Below are positions 12,399-24,375 of a stretch of DNA of 64,000 nt, one piece after another (position 1 is the first letter of the stretch; every line of letters begins with the position of its first letter). The notes beneath the pieces are model-generated. The model was not told where the DNA came from, did no database searches, and saw nothing but the letters and a program-made list of their open reading frames with translations. Origin of the DNA: Viola odorata (Eukaryota > Streptophyta > Magnoliopsida > Malpighiales > Violaceae). The DNA lies in contig OY829541.1 in assembly GCA_963691705.1 (NCBI GenBank), positions 53,615,931 through 53,679,930 of the forward strand, read 5' to 3'. Both the position numbers and the translations under genes were made by a program.

Positions 12399-13020
12399 GT
12401 ATTTTTAATAATGCATTTTGTTGGTGTATATAGTTTGGTTGTGAATAGGAGTTTGGATGGATTTGGTTGATCCTGGATTTATGTTGCAGGGATTAGGCCA
12501 ATCTGATTTTGATTTTCCTTGGATTTGATTTTGTTAATCTTGGAAATTAATTAAATCCTTTTATATAAATATTTTCCCTTATTTGATCTATGTTCTCTGT
12601 TTATGTTTAGTGTAAACTGTTAACTTCCCTTAATCAATGTAGAAACTTTGTGCCATTTCCTTCAATTAACTTAATTGGTAGATTAAGTTGGGTTTGCGTG
12701 GCAACGGTTCAAAGAATATGGAGAGTTGTGTGGTGAATGGAGTTATGGTCGGTAGAGAGCTCATAAGGCTGCAAGAGGCTAAGCCTATTAAATAGGGTGT
12801 GGTAGGCTGCGACATTACATAATCTTTGGATGGATTTTTGGTAAAAAAATTGCATTTAATACCTTATATTCTCAATCTCGATCTATTTACAGTTAATGCA
12901 AATCCTTTGGGCAGTTGTTTAGAACTCTTGTGTTGCACAATCTCTCCCTATAAATTCGCACAATCTCTCTGCACAATTTCATTCACACATCAAACCCTAA
13001 TCCTTCATCTTCCTTACTCC
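12399..13020. other. Non-coding part of the mariner-like element
   Basis: No convincing exon. 12690-12800 is locally less AT-rich and has protein-like short open stretches but no recognised motif. Confidence 0.3.
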
Positions 13021-13033
13021 TCAGACCACACCA

Positions 13034-13609
13034 CCATGAATCCTGTAGAGAAGCAAGACATTCTCCACTTCATGACTGACATTGCTGGCCATCTTGAAGA
13101 TGATGATGTCTAGCTGGAACTCAAACGACTACAGACCCAGACTGACATCGAGAGATTAAAGCGAGGAAGGGAACTCTTGAGCTGGTGAAGGCTGGGATCT
13201 TCGTTGAAGATGATGGTGATGAAGTTGCTGGGGCCATGACTGACATTGGAATCCTACAGAGAAGCAAGACATTCTCCACTTCATGACTGACATTGCTAGC
13301 CATCTTGAAGATGATGATGTCCAGCTGGAGCACAAACGACTGCAGACCCAGACTGACATCGAGAGATTGAAAGCGAGGAAGGGAACTCTTGAGCTGGTGA
13401 AGGTTGGGATCTTTGTTGAAGATGATGGTGATGAAGTTGCTGGGGCCATTGACGCCATTGGTGTCGTCCTCAACCACTTGTGTGCACTCATTGCGCACCA
13501 GGGGCACAAGTTGGATGTGCTGAGGTTGGCACTGAAGACTGCTAGGTCTGCTATTGGGGAAGCTCAGGGGTTTGTGAATTCTCTGCTTGGGATTCCTACC
13601 CTTGATTAG
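13034..13609 (+). CDS. Uncharacterised small helical protein ORF with internal tandem duplication
   Basis: An ATG at 13036 opens MNPVEKQDILHFMTDIAG, but the first 211-bp repeat has a TAG (13111-13113) and a one-base deletion. The second repeat unit (13250-13460) is clean, and the frame from ATG 13283 continues to TAG at 13609 (108 codons). The product is predicted helical (QLEHKRLQTQTDIERLKARK; VLRLALKTARSAIGEAQGFV) without membrane segment or known domain. If the first unit were skipped the ancestral protein would be about 120 residues. It sits in the left arm of the mariner-like element, so it could be element-borne or a passenger. Family not recognised. Confidence 0.4.
13039..13460 (+). 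repeat. Tandem duplication, period 211 bp, two copies
   Basis: Copy one 13039-13249, copy two 13250-13460. They differ by few substitutions (for example GATGTCTAG against GATGTCCAG) and one single-base deletion (AGATTAAAGCG against AGATTGAAAGCG). Copy one is the decayed one. Confidence 0.9.
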
Positions 13610-15063
13610 GTTTTAGTTTGTTTTATATTCATCGTTTGATGGTGTTGCCCTGTTAAGTCCTTTAATTTCAATCGTTTGTTGTGTACTTATTGAATATCAG
13701 TAATGTGATCTTCCTATTTTCATGTTAATCTTTCAGTAGTTTAACTTATTTGTTTCATTGATGGATGTGGAAAATAACTTACAAACAGAGGGCAATTAAT
13801 TGAGTGCATGTGAACGATTGTGTTGATGGTGTGTGTAATTTCTAGAGAATTGACCAAAACAGGGGATTGTCTTCATGATGTGAGTAATTACTAGAGAATT
13901 GACCAAAACTAGGGACAATCGTTAATGTGAGTAATTGTGGGATTTGCATCAAAATAGGGCAAATTAGATTTTGAGTAATTGAAGGAATTTGCTTAAACCA
14001 TGACAATTAAGATTACGTATGTAAATGAGGACAATTGATCAAAACAGGGGGACAATTGAGAACACTAACTTAAGTAATTCAACCACTTTCTAAGGGTCTG
14101 TTTGGCGTTCTAGTTCAGGCTGGAAATGGTCAGTGGGAAATTGTTCAGTGGGGAAACAACATCTGGGAAACGGAGTGTGCTGTTTGGTAACAAAATTGTA
14201 AAAGTTCAGTGGGATACCTGAGGTGTTTGGTAAAACAGTTTTCCAAAACTATGGTTTGGATGTAAAATGACCATAAAGGGCATAATTCATTTTAAGTGTT
14301 ATAATTAATTTTTTTATTATCTTTATATATGTTTTAATCATTTTATTTATAATCTAACATCTAATAATATTTATCTATATACCATAAATAAATTAAACTT
14401 ATTTAAATCATAAATAAAGTAAAATTTATTAATAGCATAAAAAATTTGAGTACTTTGAAATTGCATAGTTGACTACTCTTAATTTTTGTAAATATTAGTT
14501 CATTAATTGATGCCAAACAATTCTGATAAAAGAAGTTGATGAAAAATATTCAATCGTAATAATAGATCGTATAAGTTCTAGCATCAAGAACTAATGTTTG
14601 GTAAAAGTAAATGCATAAAAAACATCTCAACCCTACGAAAGAATTGTGCTGCAATTAAAAAGTGAAATCCACCCTAGTAACAACAAAAAATCGACCCTCG
14701 TCTGAAACCGAAACAAAACCATCTTTATTGGAATACGACACAACCACAAAATCATCATCATTTGCATACCAAAAACAGCCACAAAAGCCATAAAAGATGT
14801 CCGATAAACCAGCATTATTGACCTAATAACTTAACCATCAAACCCACACGAAAACATCATGATTCATGACACGAAATGAGAACCAATTTCAGCATCATTT
14901 ACACTAGCAAAACAGCACGAGAACCACACACGAAACATTAGTTCATCATTCAGTTGTAAAACACAAACTGCGTCAAATTGAAGGACAAAAAGTTGAAGAT
15001 GGTTTATTATAAGTAATTGAGACATATAAAATCAAACCCGTTATCACATATTTAAAACTACAA

Positions 15064-16310
15064 TTACGTATTAAGCATTAAACTATTAGCTATTGAGTTA
15101 CGAACTTCATTCATCGGCAAGAATTGACTATTATTCCCTTCACTTTGCGTACTTCCTTCACCCATATGCATTGGATCTTGCGAAATACCCTCCGGATCCG
15201 CGAAGATATCTTCTGGTATAAAATATGGATTCTCATCCATACTTTTGAAAGCAGGATCCTCTAACGAGTATAAAATTGTGCAAAACCATAGAAGAGATTA
15301 CAATTTTAACTTGCGTGGGGAATGGATACGATGGCATGTCACGTAGTATTTTCCATCTTCTCTTCCATATTCCAAATGCTCGTTCTATACAACTTCTTAA
15401 TGAAGAATGAGCCCGATTGAAGATTTCCTTACGACCACTAGGTGGTTGGCCTCGTTGAAAATCCGGCAAATGATACCTTGTACTCTTGTAAGGTTTCAGG
15501 TACCCAATAACATCAGGATAGCCAGCATCTACTACATAATACTTACCTAATATCACGAAGAAGTTAAGGTTATTAATACAATAATAATTACTAGCTTAAA
15601 TAAGTAAACGTTATAAAAATAACAATTTAACCTGCAGGTGGTTGAGGAAATTTCTATTCTGGATTGTTCACTACGGAATAGAAAATACGGGTATCATGGG
15701 TAGTGCCTTCCCATCCGGCGCAAGCGTAGATGAATTGCATGTCAAAACTACATGCTGCCATAATATTTTGAGTCGAAATACCTTTTCTGCCAATGTATCG
15801 AATTTGATCTTCTGCGTTGACACAAGCATGGACATGTGTTCCGTCTATAGCTCCAATACAATCCTACCAGAAATTGGGACTCAATTTATATGGATGCATA
15901 ACATAAAAATTATTATAAACCCAAAATAAAATGAATTACGAATAATGTGGCAAATACCTTGAAATGTGGCATATATCTTGGATCATTTAAAATTTCCTTC
16001 GGGACAGTATTGAAATCTCCTGGACGAATAATGTGCTCTGACAATGACCATAAAGCGTCTAAAACCTCATTAAATACTCTACTAGTAGTTTCAGTAGAGT
16101 GTTGAAAACGTTCGCATACGTGTCTGTTTGACGCACCTAAAGCGATTGTATATAAAAACATACACACTTTTTCAAGAACTGACATTCTTCACGACGACTG
16201 CAAATTGCAAGATGATTGTAATGTGCCCACTAGTTTTAGTATTGTGTCCTTATCCATCCGGAACATGTTAATAGACCGTGAAACTCTACCAGACAATATC
16301 TCAGTCAACT
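15064..16310 (-). pseudogene. PIF/Harbinger DDE transposase (HARBI1-like), decayed
   Basis: Minus-strand exons: about 16310-15958, 15863-15632 and 15546-15064. Visible are the HARBI1-like N-terminal helices (MSVLEKVCMFLYTIALGAS), the catalytic block CIGAIDGTHVHACVNAEDQI with IGRKGI, the second aspartate in YYVVDAGYP followed by GYLKPYK and RYHLPDF, the catalytic glutamate in SLRSCIERAFG, and the C-terminal DPAFKSMDENPYF. Known role: cuts and inserts the element together with a Myb-like partner protein. Breaks: in-frame TAG (before LTEILSG), TGA (before RMSVLEK), TAG (in the NPE-KFPQPP region) and a one-base frameshift after VLHNFI. The outer hAT element is inserted just upstream at 16370. Confidence 0.9.
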
Positions 16311-16750
16311 AATTCATCCCCGTTTGGTACGAGGTCATACACGGTTCTTTATATATGTAAGTGTAGAAATCATTGTTTTTGGAACCGGACCGGACAGCGA
16401 ACCGGAAATGAAAATTTCATGGTTTAACCGGGTTCGACCGGGTTCAACCGGATTGAACCATTGGACCGTTTTGAACCGGACATATATCAAACCGTTTAAT
16501 TTTAGATAATTGAACCGGATTGAACCGGATTAAACCGGCTGGTTTTTTTCCTACTGGGAGTATCATTTTATAATATATCAAAATAAAATATCAAGTAAAT
16601 CAAAAGTTAAAAATAAAAAAACAATCTAACATTCAAATGAAATGTTATTCAAAGTTCAAAGTTTATTCAAACACACTTAAATATCCAAATTACAAAATAA
16701 AGAAACACACTTAAATATTCAAATTGCGAACACACACTAAATGTCCCATG

Positions 16751-18440
16751 CAGTGTTATCAGAACCGGACCGGACCGGCCGGTCCGTCCAGTTCAACCGG
16801 GCTCGAAGTCATTTCCGGTCTGATTCACCCTACCGGTTTGATGCCTGAGAAAAACGACGCCGTTTCCAATCCAAACCCAGGAAAACGACGTCGTTTCCAA
16901 TCCAAACCCAGGAAATCAAACCGGTCACCATCTCTCACGGCCGAAACAACCCACCACCACCAAACCACCCATTTGTTCCTCCGATCCACACCAATAACCA
17001 CAGCCAAACCATCCTCGCCACCACCACAACCAACCGCCGACCGCCGATCTCCGATCCACAACTACCACCAGCACTGCTACCGATCACCGATCTGCTCACA
17101 TCACCGTCACCGCAATCAAATCCATCACCAAAACCATCAAATCTCCATCATCAAAGAGAACAGAGAAGAGAATTGGAAGAAAAAAAACCAGAAAAGAAAA
17201 AGAAAAAGGGAAGAGAGGAAAGAAAATGAAGAAGAAAGAAAAAGTGTGTGAGCTTGTGAGGCTGCGGAGGAGAGAAAAAGAAAGGAAAAGAAAAGAAAAG
17301 GGAAAGAGGAAAGAAAGGATTGAGTGTGAGGCGGCCCAACAAGAAAAAATTAGAATTGATAAACTAATTTAATTATTGATTAGTAATGGGTCGGTCAATC
17401 CGAAAAAAATCTGAAAATTCGACCGAATTGACCGGATTTACATAGAAGGGGTGTAAATAAAATATATATAAAACTAAAAAAATTGAGGAGTCATATTAAT
17501 TAATAAATTACATAAAAGATAGAACAATTTAAAGACTTACAAAAGAGTTCAAAATTATAAGGGTGAAGGTGATGCAAAATATAGCTGATTATTACTCTAA
17601 ATGAGGAGGATTAATTTGCATACATATACACATTAATAGTTTAATACTATATTTTCAAGAAAATAAATATTTTAGAAAATTTTAAATTTTTTGTGTTTAA
17701 TTTACTCTTCTTCTTTTTTTCTTGTAAATATGTTTTACATGAAAAACATACATGCTTATAATAAATATTATTTGTATAATTTTCTTGGATAGAGGTAATT
17801 AATATTCTAATTCGTTAATCTATAAATATCTCACTTGGTTAATTACATTTCTTTTATCATGATCAAGATGGAGTTATATTCAAAATTTAATTTTCATCTA
17901 TTTCCTAATCTCTCTTTTATTTTGTGGCTTAGTTCTTCTTTTAATTATAATATATGTTTAATTTTAAATAAATTTTATGAGTGATAAAATTAACATATAG
18001 TATGCTAGTTCGTATGATTTTATTTTTGTTACATGGTACAAATGTCTCTTAATGAACAAGTGTGTTTGAATTTTGAATATCATTTCATTTGAATGTTGGA
18101 TTGTTTCTTTATTTTGTAATTTGGATAATTAAGTGTGTATGAATATTTAAGTGTCATTTGAATGTTAGATAGTTTCTTTATTTTCAACTTTTGATGTACT
18201 TGATATACTTTATTTTGATATATTATAACTTTATTTTGATATATTATAAAATGCTACAGTAAAAAAACCAGCCGGTTCAATCCGGTTTTATCCGGTTTTA
18301 TAGTCTATGATTTACCGGTTTAATGTGTGAACGGTTCCGGACGGACCAGCAACTACAATCCGGTTGAACCCGGTTCAACCCGGTTGAACCACCAAATTTT
18401 CATTTCCGGTTCTCTGTCCGGTCCGGTTCTGATAACACTG
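16751..18440. mobile_element. hAT-like non-autonomous element (inner), nested in the outer one
   Basis: Perfect 8-bp direct repeat GTCCCATG flanks the element (16743-16750 and 18441-18448). Inverted ends read CAGTGTTATCAGAACCGGAC on both sides. The 8-bp duplication and CAGTG start fit hAT. Its right ~390 bp (18050-18440) is an inverted, diverged copy of the outer element's left ~375 bp (16371-16745), and its left end shares the CCGGTCTGATTCA and AACGACGCCGTTT words with the outer right end, so both belong to one family. The open frame at 16724-17251 is C/A-rich low complexity and not a gene. Confidence 0.8.
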
Positions 18441-18955
18441 GTCCCATGGATTGACAGCAAGTACAATTTCAGCCCCGCACATAATGAAACAAGAAAAAGA
18501 AATACATAGCAACTTGTCTCTTTCAGCCTTTAGGACATCAAATAAAATTCCCGTCAAAGGAAGGGGTTAATCTTTTTATTTCTTCTTTAATGCATGCTTT
18601 CCCGTCAAAATCAAATATTGCAGATATAAACAATTTCATAAAAAAATATTATACAACAAAATGCCGCTGTCAAATTTTAATTATTTATAAAATCTGTCAA
18701 ATTTTATACAGCAAAATATTATACAACAACAGCAACGATGAATTTATATTTTATACAATTACAATCTGTCAAATTTTAATTATCTTAATATTTAAAAAAC
18801 AAATATTAATTTGACAGATACATTAATTTGATTGGTAATATTTAAAAACAAATATTTTATACAATTACAATCTGTTGCTGGGATTCCAAATTCCCAATTC
18901 CAAAAGCAATGGTATAAATAATTAAAAACAATGGTATAAAAACAATTGGATTCCA

Positions 18956-19012
18956 AATTCCCAATTCCATTCCAAATTCCCAATTCCATTCCAAATTCCC
19001 AATTCCAATTAC
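18956..19012 (+). repeat. Short tandem repeat, about 18-bp unit
   Basis: Three to four copies of ATTCCAAATTCCCAATTCC in a row, with two more partial copies just upstream (18884-18903). Low-complexity DNA inside the outer hAT-like element. Confidence 0.8.
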
Positions 19013-19709
19013 AATGTCAATTTATTAGTTTGTCTTAATAGTTAATATTACCGATCAAGACAGCAATAAAGACCGATCAAGACAGCAGCAACGACCGTGG
19101 CGGACGGTGATGGTGGCGCAGCAGAATCGACGCAGGCGGCCGGTCACGGTGGCGGAAGGACGAAGTAGCAACGACACAGGCTGACGGAGGCAGACGGTCA
19201 CGGTGGCAGCAACGACGCAGGCGGACGAATCAGCAACGACGCAGGCCTGGACGAATCAGCAACGACGCAGGCGGACGGTCACGGTGGCGGACGAAGTAGA
19301 TTGGGCGAACGAACGGCGGCAGCACACGGGCACAGAACTAGGGTTTTTTATGCTTCTGTTCTGCTGCAGCGTAGGGATTTAATCATTTAAGGGTTAAGGA
19401 AAGAACAATGAAGGACGAAGCAGAAGAGGTGAAAAATGGGCTGGTGGGCTGGTGAGACGGCGTCGTTTTAATCATGGGCCTGTGGGCCGTCAACATCAAA
19501 ACGGCGCCGTTTTGATGGGTAATCAAACCAGCCGGGTTGCTATCAAACCGGCCGGTTCGTCAGTTGTCAAAAAACCGGCCGGTCCAACGGTCCAACCCGG
19601 GTCACATGCATTTCCGGTCCAATAGCTGAATCAGACCGGAAAGCTCAAAATCTCCGGTTGAACCGGCCGGACCGGCCGATCCGGTCCGGTTCCAAAAACT
19701 ATTAGAAAT

Positions 19710-20880
19710 ACGTACTGAAGGTTGCAGTCGAAGCCGTTATTAAACACCAAAACTCTTCGTCATCCTTCACGTGCAAATCATTACCTTCAAAAGATTAAAG
19801 TTACGAATATTAAAATTACAATCTATACGTATCATATGTATATGTTAATAGAAACTTGATGCAAGTATCATTACAAAAGTAATTTTTTTTTTGTTAATTA
19901 CATGTATATGTTTCATTAATCGCTGTTTTCCTTACCCAAAATAAAAAGAAAATAAAAAGAAATCCCTATTTTCTATCGTTAAAATTTGAAAATAAAAAGT
20001 AAATTTTTTTTTTAATTACATGTATATTGTTAATGATTATTTTTAATTAGAAAATATTTTTCTAATTTAAAGAATAGTTTTTTAAATTTAGAAAACAAAC
20101 TTTGAGATAGAAAACATTCTTCCTAATTCAAAAAACAGTTTTAGAAATTCAGAATTTTAGAATTAGAAAACACATTTTGAATTTTATAAACCAGTTTTTT
20201 ATTTTAAAATGGTTTTCTATTTCAGAAAAAAGTTTTCTAAATTAAGACTTTTTTTTGTGATTTTTGACAACTGTTTTTTAAGTAAAAAAAGAAAAATATA
20301 CATTTTTTTAGAATAATTTTCTAATTTAAAGAATAATTTTCTAAATTTAAAGAATAATTTTCTAAATTCAAAAAATGATTTTTTATTTACTTTGAAAACT
20401 CTTTTTAAATTCAAAAAATACATTTTTTTAGAATTAGAAAATATTTTATTAATTTAAAGAATAGTTTTTTAAATTTAGAAAACAAGTTTTGAGATAGTAA
20501 ATATTCTTCCTAATTCAAAACATAGTTTTAGAATTTCAGAATTTCATGTTTTCTTAGTTAGATAAATTTTACGATATTATCTATCTATTTTATTTTAAAT
20601 ATCTACTGCATAATTTTTTGAAACATAACCATATTGATAAAGGATGAGAAAGGCAAAATAACAATTACCTGTACTCTCCTCTTCACTTCCTGAGGAGTTC
20701 TCCATGTTTTTAGGTTGTAATGGGTTCGGGTAGCAACAGGGTGAAAGAGTTGACCCCATATATATTAAACTTGGTCTGTTGATAGTAATGGCATATAGGG
20801 TGGTAGTTGAGGACATGGGTTATTTATGGTTGATGGAAGTAGGTAGTTTTAATAAATAGCTGCATTTTTTAACATTCATT
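19710..20880. other. AT-rich repetitive filler inside the Harbinger element
   Basis: 20030-20560 is built from shuffled variants of AAAGAATAGTTTTTTAAATTTAGAAAAC; two longer copies at about 20040-20110 and 20425-20500 are nearly the same. 20595-20820 is ordinary spacer. No coding exon seen. Confidence 0.4.
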
Positions 20881-20949
20881 TTAAATAACACATAGATTAC
20901 GAAGAACGATTTAACACAAAACTCGTACATAATAACAGATAAAAAGCAA

Positions 20950-21084
20950 TTTACTACCAATATTGTCATACAATCCCGCAATACAACAAATATCTCAAAG
21001 CTAAGTACTAATATTATCATACAATCCCGCAATACCACAAATATAACAAAGGTAAGTACTAATATTATCATACAATCCCACAAA
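20950..21084 (+). repeat. Imperfect tandem repeat, about 50-bp unit
   Basis: Three copies of a unit containing CATACAATCCCGCAATAC followed by AACAAAGGTAAGTACTAATATTAT-like sequence, at about 20968, 21021 and 21071. Lies just downstream of the Myb/SANT ORF. Confidence 0.7.
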
Positions 21085-21099
21085 TACAAAGTTCACAAA

Positions 21100-22142
21100 T
21101 TACATTGCCCCCTTTCGAGTAAAATGATAGGTCAACCAATTGATCTTGTGTGCTGGTGAATCGAGCTCGAAATAGACCTCCCTCTTCATTTTTTCTTCGA
21201 GAAATTCAGTGGCCCACATGAAGATTTCTCCGTTCATGTCCAACCCTGGTAGAGTTTTCATGTCTGCCACAACAGCTCTTAAGGTAGGCACATGAGGTTC
21301 AGTAACATTAGAGTTCACAGTTGAACTCCTAGAGGCTACTGCACCGACCAACGTATCCAGGTGTCTAGCCAGCATTGATGCGCCCCCTGTTCGCCTCTTT
21401 CCTCTCTTCACTTGAAGGTTTGAACTGCCACACCCCTTACTCTCAAGATTTCTCTTCCGATTATTTGGTAAGTCCGCTTGAGTATTTCCAACCTCAAACA
21501 AATCATCCAAAGTTTGATCAAGTTGAATTCCTTCATCTGAATCACCACAACCTTCAACATCAGCTGCGGGCTCCTGCGGCGCAACTTGCACATGGCAGTC
21601 GGGTGCCATAGCAAACTCTCCCGTAGCTATTATGGTGCTAAACATGACTTCTAGTTTCTGTTCGAGTTCTGGTTCAATTCCACATATCCTCAAGTTTGCA
21701 AAACTCGGGTTAATCTAGACATTAAAAAGACATATCAGACATCCCTCATGCCAAGATCTAACAAAATATTATGAAAGTAGAGCAAAGAAGTTTCGAAAGG
21801 CAAAAACTAACCTTCATCTTTTCTTCCCACCAAGCATCATCTGCACCAACGGTCATTTTATGCGGATCTCATCCTAACCCCGTCTCACTACGCATCAAGT
21901 CTTTCCACAATTTGTACTCCTTCTTTAGAGCATCCCATTTGCTCTTAAGTTGTTTTTGCTCGTAACACAGTCCGGTTTTAGTCCGGAACTCATTCGTGAT
22001 AAAGTCTCACCCCTGTTTGTTGAAATGAGTGTGTGGCTTAAATATTTTCAATAGCAATAATGCACACATCACAAAATGTGTGCACTGTACTGTTGTGCCA
22101 AATGGCCTTGGGTGGTCTACTACCAGTTCCTTGACTTGTCAT
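21100..22142 (-). pseudogene. Harbinger ORF1, Myb/SANT-like DNA-binding protein, decayed
   Basis: Minus strand. A first exon from ATG 22142 (MTSQGTGSRPPKAIWH) through 21812 contains a trihelix/Myb_DNA-bind_3-type fold: VHTFCDVC, KQLKSKWDALKKEYKLWKDL and DDAWWEEKMK. The last exon (21714-21100) is a clean 197-codon frame with an acidic stretch, a basic cluster (NNRKRNLESKGCG, VKRGKRRTG) and a conserved-type C-terminus. Known: PIF/Pong/Harbinger elements encode such a protein, which brings the transposase to element ends. Breaks: a frameshift near 22040 and TGA codons at two places where tryptophan is expected (before DFITNEF and before DPHKMTVG). Confidence 0.85.
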
Positions 22143-23090
22143 CTACAACAAAGACAATGCATTTATAAGAACAACTTTCAAAATGGAAAAAAAGAAGATA
22201 AACCTATAAAACCATAGCTTACAAATTTGGAACCTCATAATTACAGTTGTCATCCCTAGATACAAAATCAACAAGTTGTAATCCATAGATACAAAACAAC
22301 TTACAAAGAAGACCTAAAACTGCATTCCCAGGACTAATCACAAAAGCTAATTAAATGCACACTCATCGCTTGAGGATTCCAAACAATGCCATGTTATTAG
22401 AAATTATCATAGCTCCTTCATTTATATGTGCAATTCCATTTTCACAGTACCTCCTAAACAGGGCAGCACAACTACAGATACACACAAACAGACCCATCCA
22501 AGCATTCATGAAACATGTACAATACAATATTTAATCCCTTGTACATGACAACTAATTCTCTCATTCATGAAACATGTACAAACCCAATCCAAGCAGGAAC
22601 AACAAGTATGAAACACGTAACGAGCGACATAACTTGACGAATATGCAACCAAAGGTTTCAACAACCACTCCTATAACATTAGCAGCACTAGCTATATGCA
22701 TAGGAATAACATCCACAGTAAAATTAAAATCAACAAGCAGTTCATACATGGAGACCCTCCTCCACAATTAGAAGTTACAAAATTAGTATCTTAAACATCA
22801 ACAAACCAAGGGATCATAAATCATGTAAATAAAATTTAAATCAACAAGCATTTCATACAAGGAGACACTCCTCCACAAATAGAAGTTACTAATTAATATC
22901 AATTACACCAACAAACCAAGGAATCATAGTTATATTATACATGAAATCAAACCTCAAACTTTTATAATGAAACACACGTGACATTAGCACGCGTTTGCTC
23001 CACAACTCGCACGATACACACACACACATACACAGCTAATGTTTGGCACACGTGGACCACTTATTTTATTTTTACTCTTCTTACATTTCA
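22143..23090. other. Non-coding part of the Harbinger element
   Basis: AT-rich; two similar stretches (about 22724-22800 and 22832-22930, sharing AAATCAACAAGCA.TTCATAC and GGAGAC.CTCCTCCACAA) show a local duplication. A CA-repeat lies at 23016-23034. No exon recognised. Confidence 0.4.
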
Positions 23091-23374
23091 GCAATTTCCA
23101 TAAACTAATCAACAAGACAACAACATTGTTTTTCATGTTTCCAAAATTTTGAGTAATAAGTAGCAATTATAACAGTAGCACAAGCAGTAATTAATACTAC
23201 TAACATCGCCCTCTTGCATGTTTCATCATAAAGCAATTTCCATAAACTAATCAACAAGACAACAACATTGTTTTTCACGTTTCCAAAATTTTGAGTAATA
23301 AGTAGCAATTATAACAGTAGCACAAGCAGTAATTAATACTACTAACACCGCCCTCTTGCATGTTTCATCATAAA
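23091..23374 (+). repeat. Tandem duplication, period 142 bp, two copies
   Basis: Copy one 23091-23232, copy two 23233-23374, differing by only a few bases (for example TTTTTCATG against TTTTTCACG). Located just downstream of the captured LKR/SDH exons. Confidence 0.92.
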
Positions 23375-23504
23375 AAGAGAGTACTGTTGACTGGAGACCA
23401 AGAAAATAGTACCTTAGCTGGGACAAATCCTTGAAATAGCTACCACGGGCCGAAGAACGATGGACGACGAGAAAGATACTGTGAATCGCGATGGAGAAGA
23501 AGGC

Positions 23505-24375
23505 CTACTCTCTTTGATGTCCTAGGTGTCCTTGCAGGTGAACTTGTATTGTTGGTCTGCACAAAAACAGTCATTTCAATTACGGGGACACAGACATCTT
23601 AAATGTAACTTGAGCCTATCAATGCAACGCCATGAGCTGGTCGGAAAGATCTTTCCCCTGCAACTTACTTGTGCAAAGAGTTCTGGAAGTTTGCTTGGGT
23701 CTACAAAGGTATGTGGAAGAAGCTTAAATATTTCTTGTGCGCCTTGAGAAACTATGGGGAAAAGAGGAAAAAAAGAGAAAATTTAGGAACCAGATGCTAA
23801 ACTAAGATGTTAGATGAGAATTGCAATGAAATAAACATTGCCTATTGTTCCATAGATGCTTATACAAGGTTTAGTACCACCATTGATGTCTTAGTTAATC
23901 ATAGTATTGACTATCAATTAATAGACTGACTGGTGGCAATTTTTCGCACAGTTTCCAGAGCCGGTGAATATGAAAACCAAAGGACAGATTCCCAATGGCA
24001 GTCCAAGATTCGCTATCTCTTCCCCCACAGAAATTACAGCAGCTTTAGCAGCAGCCAAGGATGGATACATGTAAGACGAACCCAATGAGAGAAATGGTGT
24101 GGAATAGCCTAGGCTCAGATACCCTGAAACAGTGACAACAAGTAATCAATTAAAAAACAACTGAAAAACCACTGCAGAAAAAGTTAAGTTCCAATCAAAA
24201 ACCGAGGATGCATCAAAAAGGGGATCTGGGAAATGGAGAGCATACGCTGGCCTAACCCACGCAAAAAATCAATTATTCCTGCTCTTCCTGCGTATCTCTC
24301 AAATGCAAGCAACCTTTTTCCATGGTCTCCAACAATAAGCTCATAATCAAACAATGAAGCCCTTTCGGCTAGGAT
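23505..24375 (-). pseudogene. LKR/SDH: Captured fragment of lysine-ketoglutarate reductase/saccharopine dehydrogenase (LKR/SDH)
   Basis: Four host-like exons on the minus strand inside the Harbinger element: 24375-24246 (LFDYELIVGDHGKRLLAFER), 24123-23950 (STPFLSLGSSYMYPSLAAAK), 23751-23669 (QGAQEIFKLLPHTFVDPSKL) and 23556 to about 23505 (RTSKRV). All keep GT/AG borders and compatible phases, and the words match the LKR half of plant LKR/SDH as I remember it. After SKRV the similarity stops and a stop follows. Known role of the parent: first two steps of lysine degradation. Introns are kept, so capture was from DNA. A CT-rich leader upstream (24400-24510) could make it the coding part of an element transcript. 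The fragment covers a small part of the ~1060-residue enzyme and cannot be active. Confidence 0.88.

Larger units (their letters stand above)
16371..19702. mobile_element. hAT-like non-autonomous element (outer), inserted in the Harbinger element
   Basis: Ends read CATTGTTTTTGGAACCGGAC (left) and, reverse-complemented on the right, GTTTTTGGAACCGGACCGG. TAGAAAT occurs just outside both ends (16364-16370 and 19703-19709), consistent with an eroded 8-bp target duplication. Subterminal DNA is packed with AACCGG/CCGGTT words on both sides. No transposase. Includes a GC-rich block of tandem CAGCAACGACGCAGGCGGAC-like repeats (19080-19320) and the AAACGGCGCCGTTTT palindrome near 19500. hAT is assigned from the CAnTG-like ends and duplication length; a MULE origin is possible. 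Confidence 0.6.

Noticed and set aside
16724..17251. 175-codon ORF rich in P, S, T, H and K
   Set aside because: Low-complexity C/A-rich DNA inside the nested hAT-like element, crossing its left border; not a gene.
18956..19012. CRISPR-like repeat array
   Set aside because: Units are contiguous without spacers and the genome is a plant nuclear one; simple tandem repeat.
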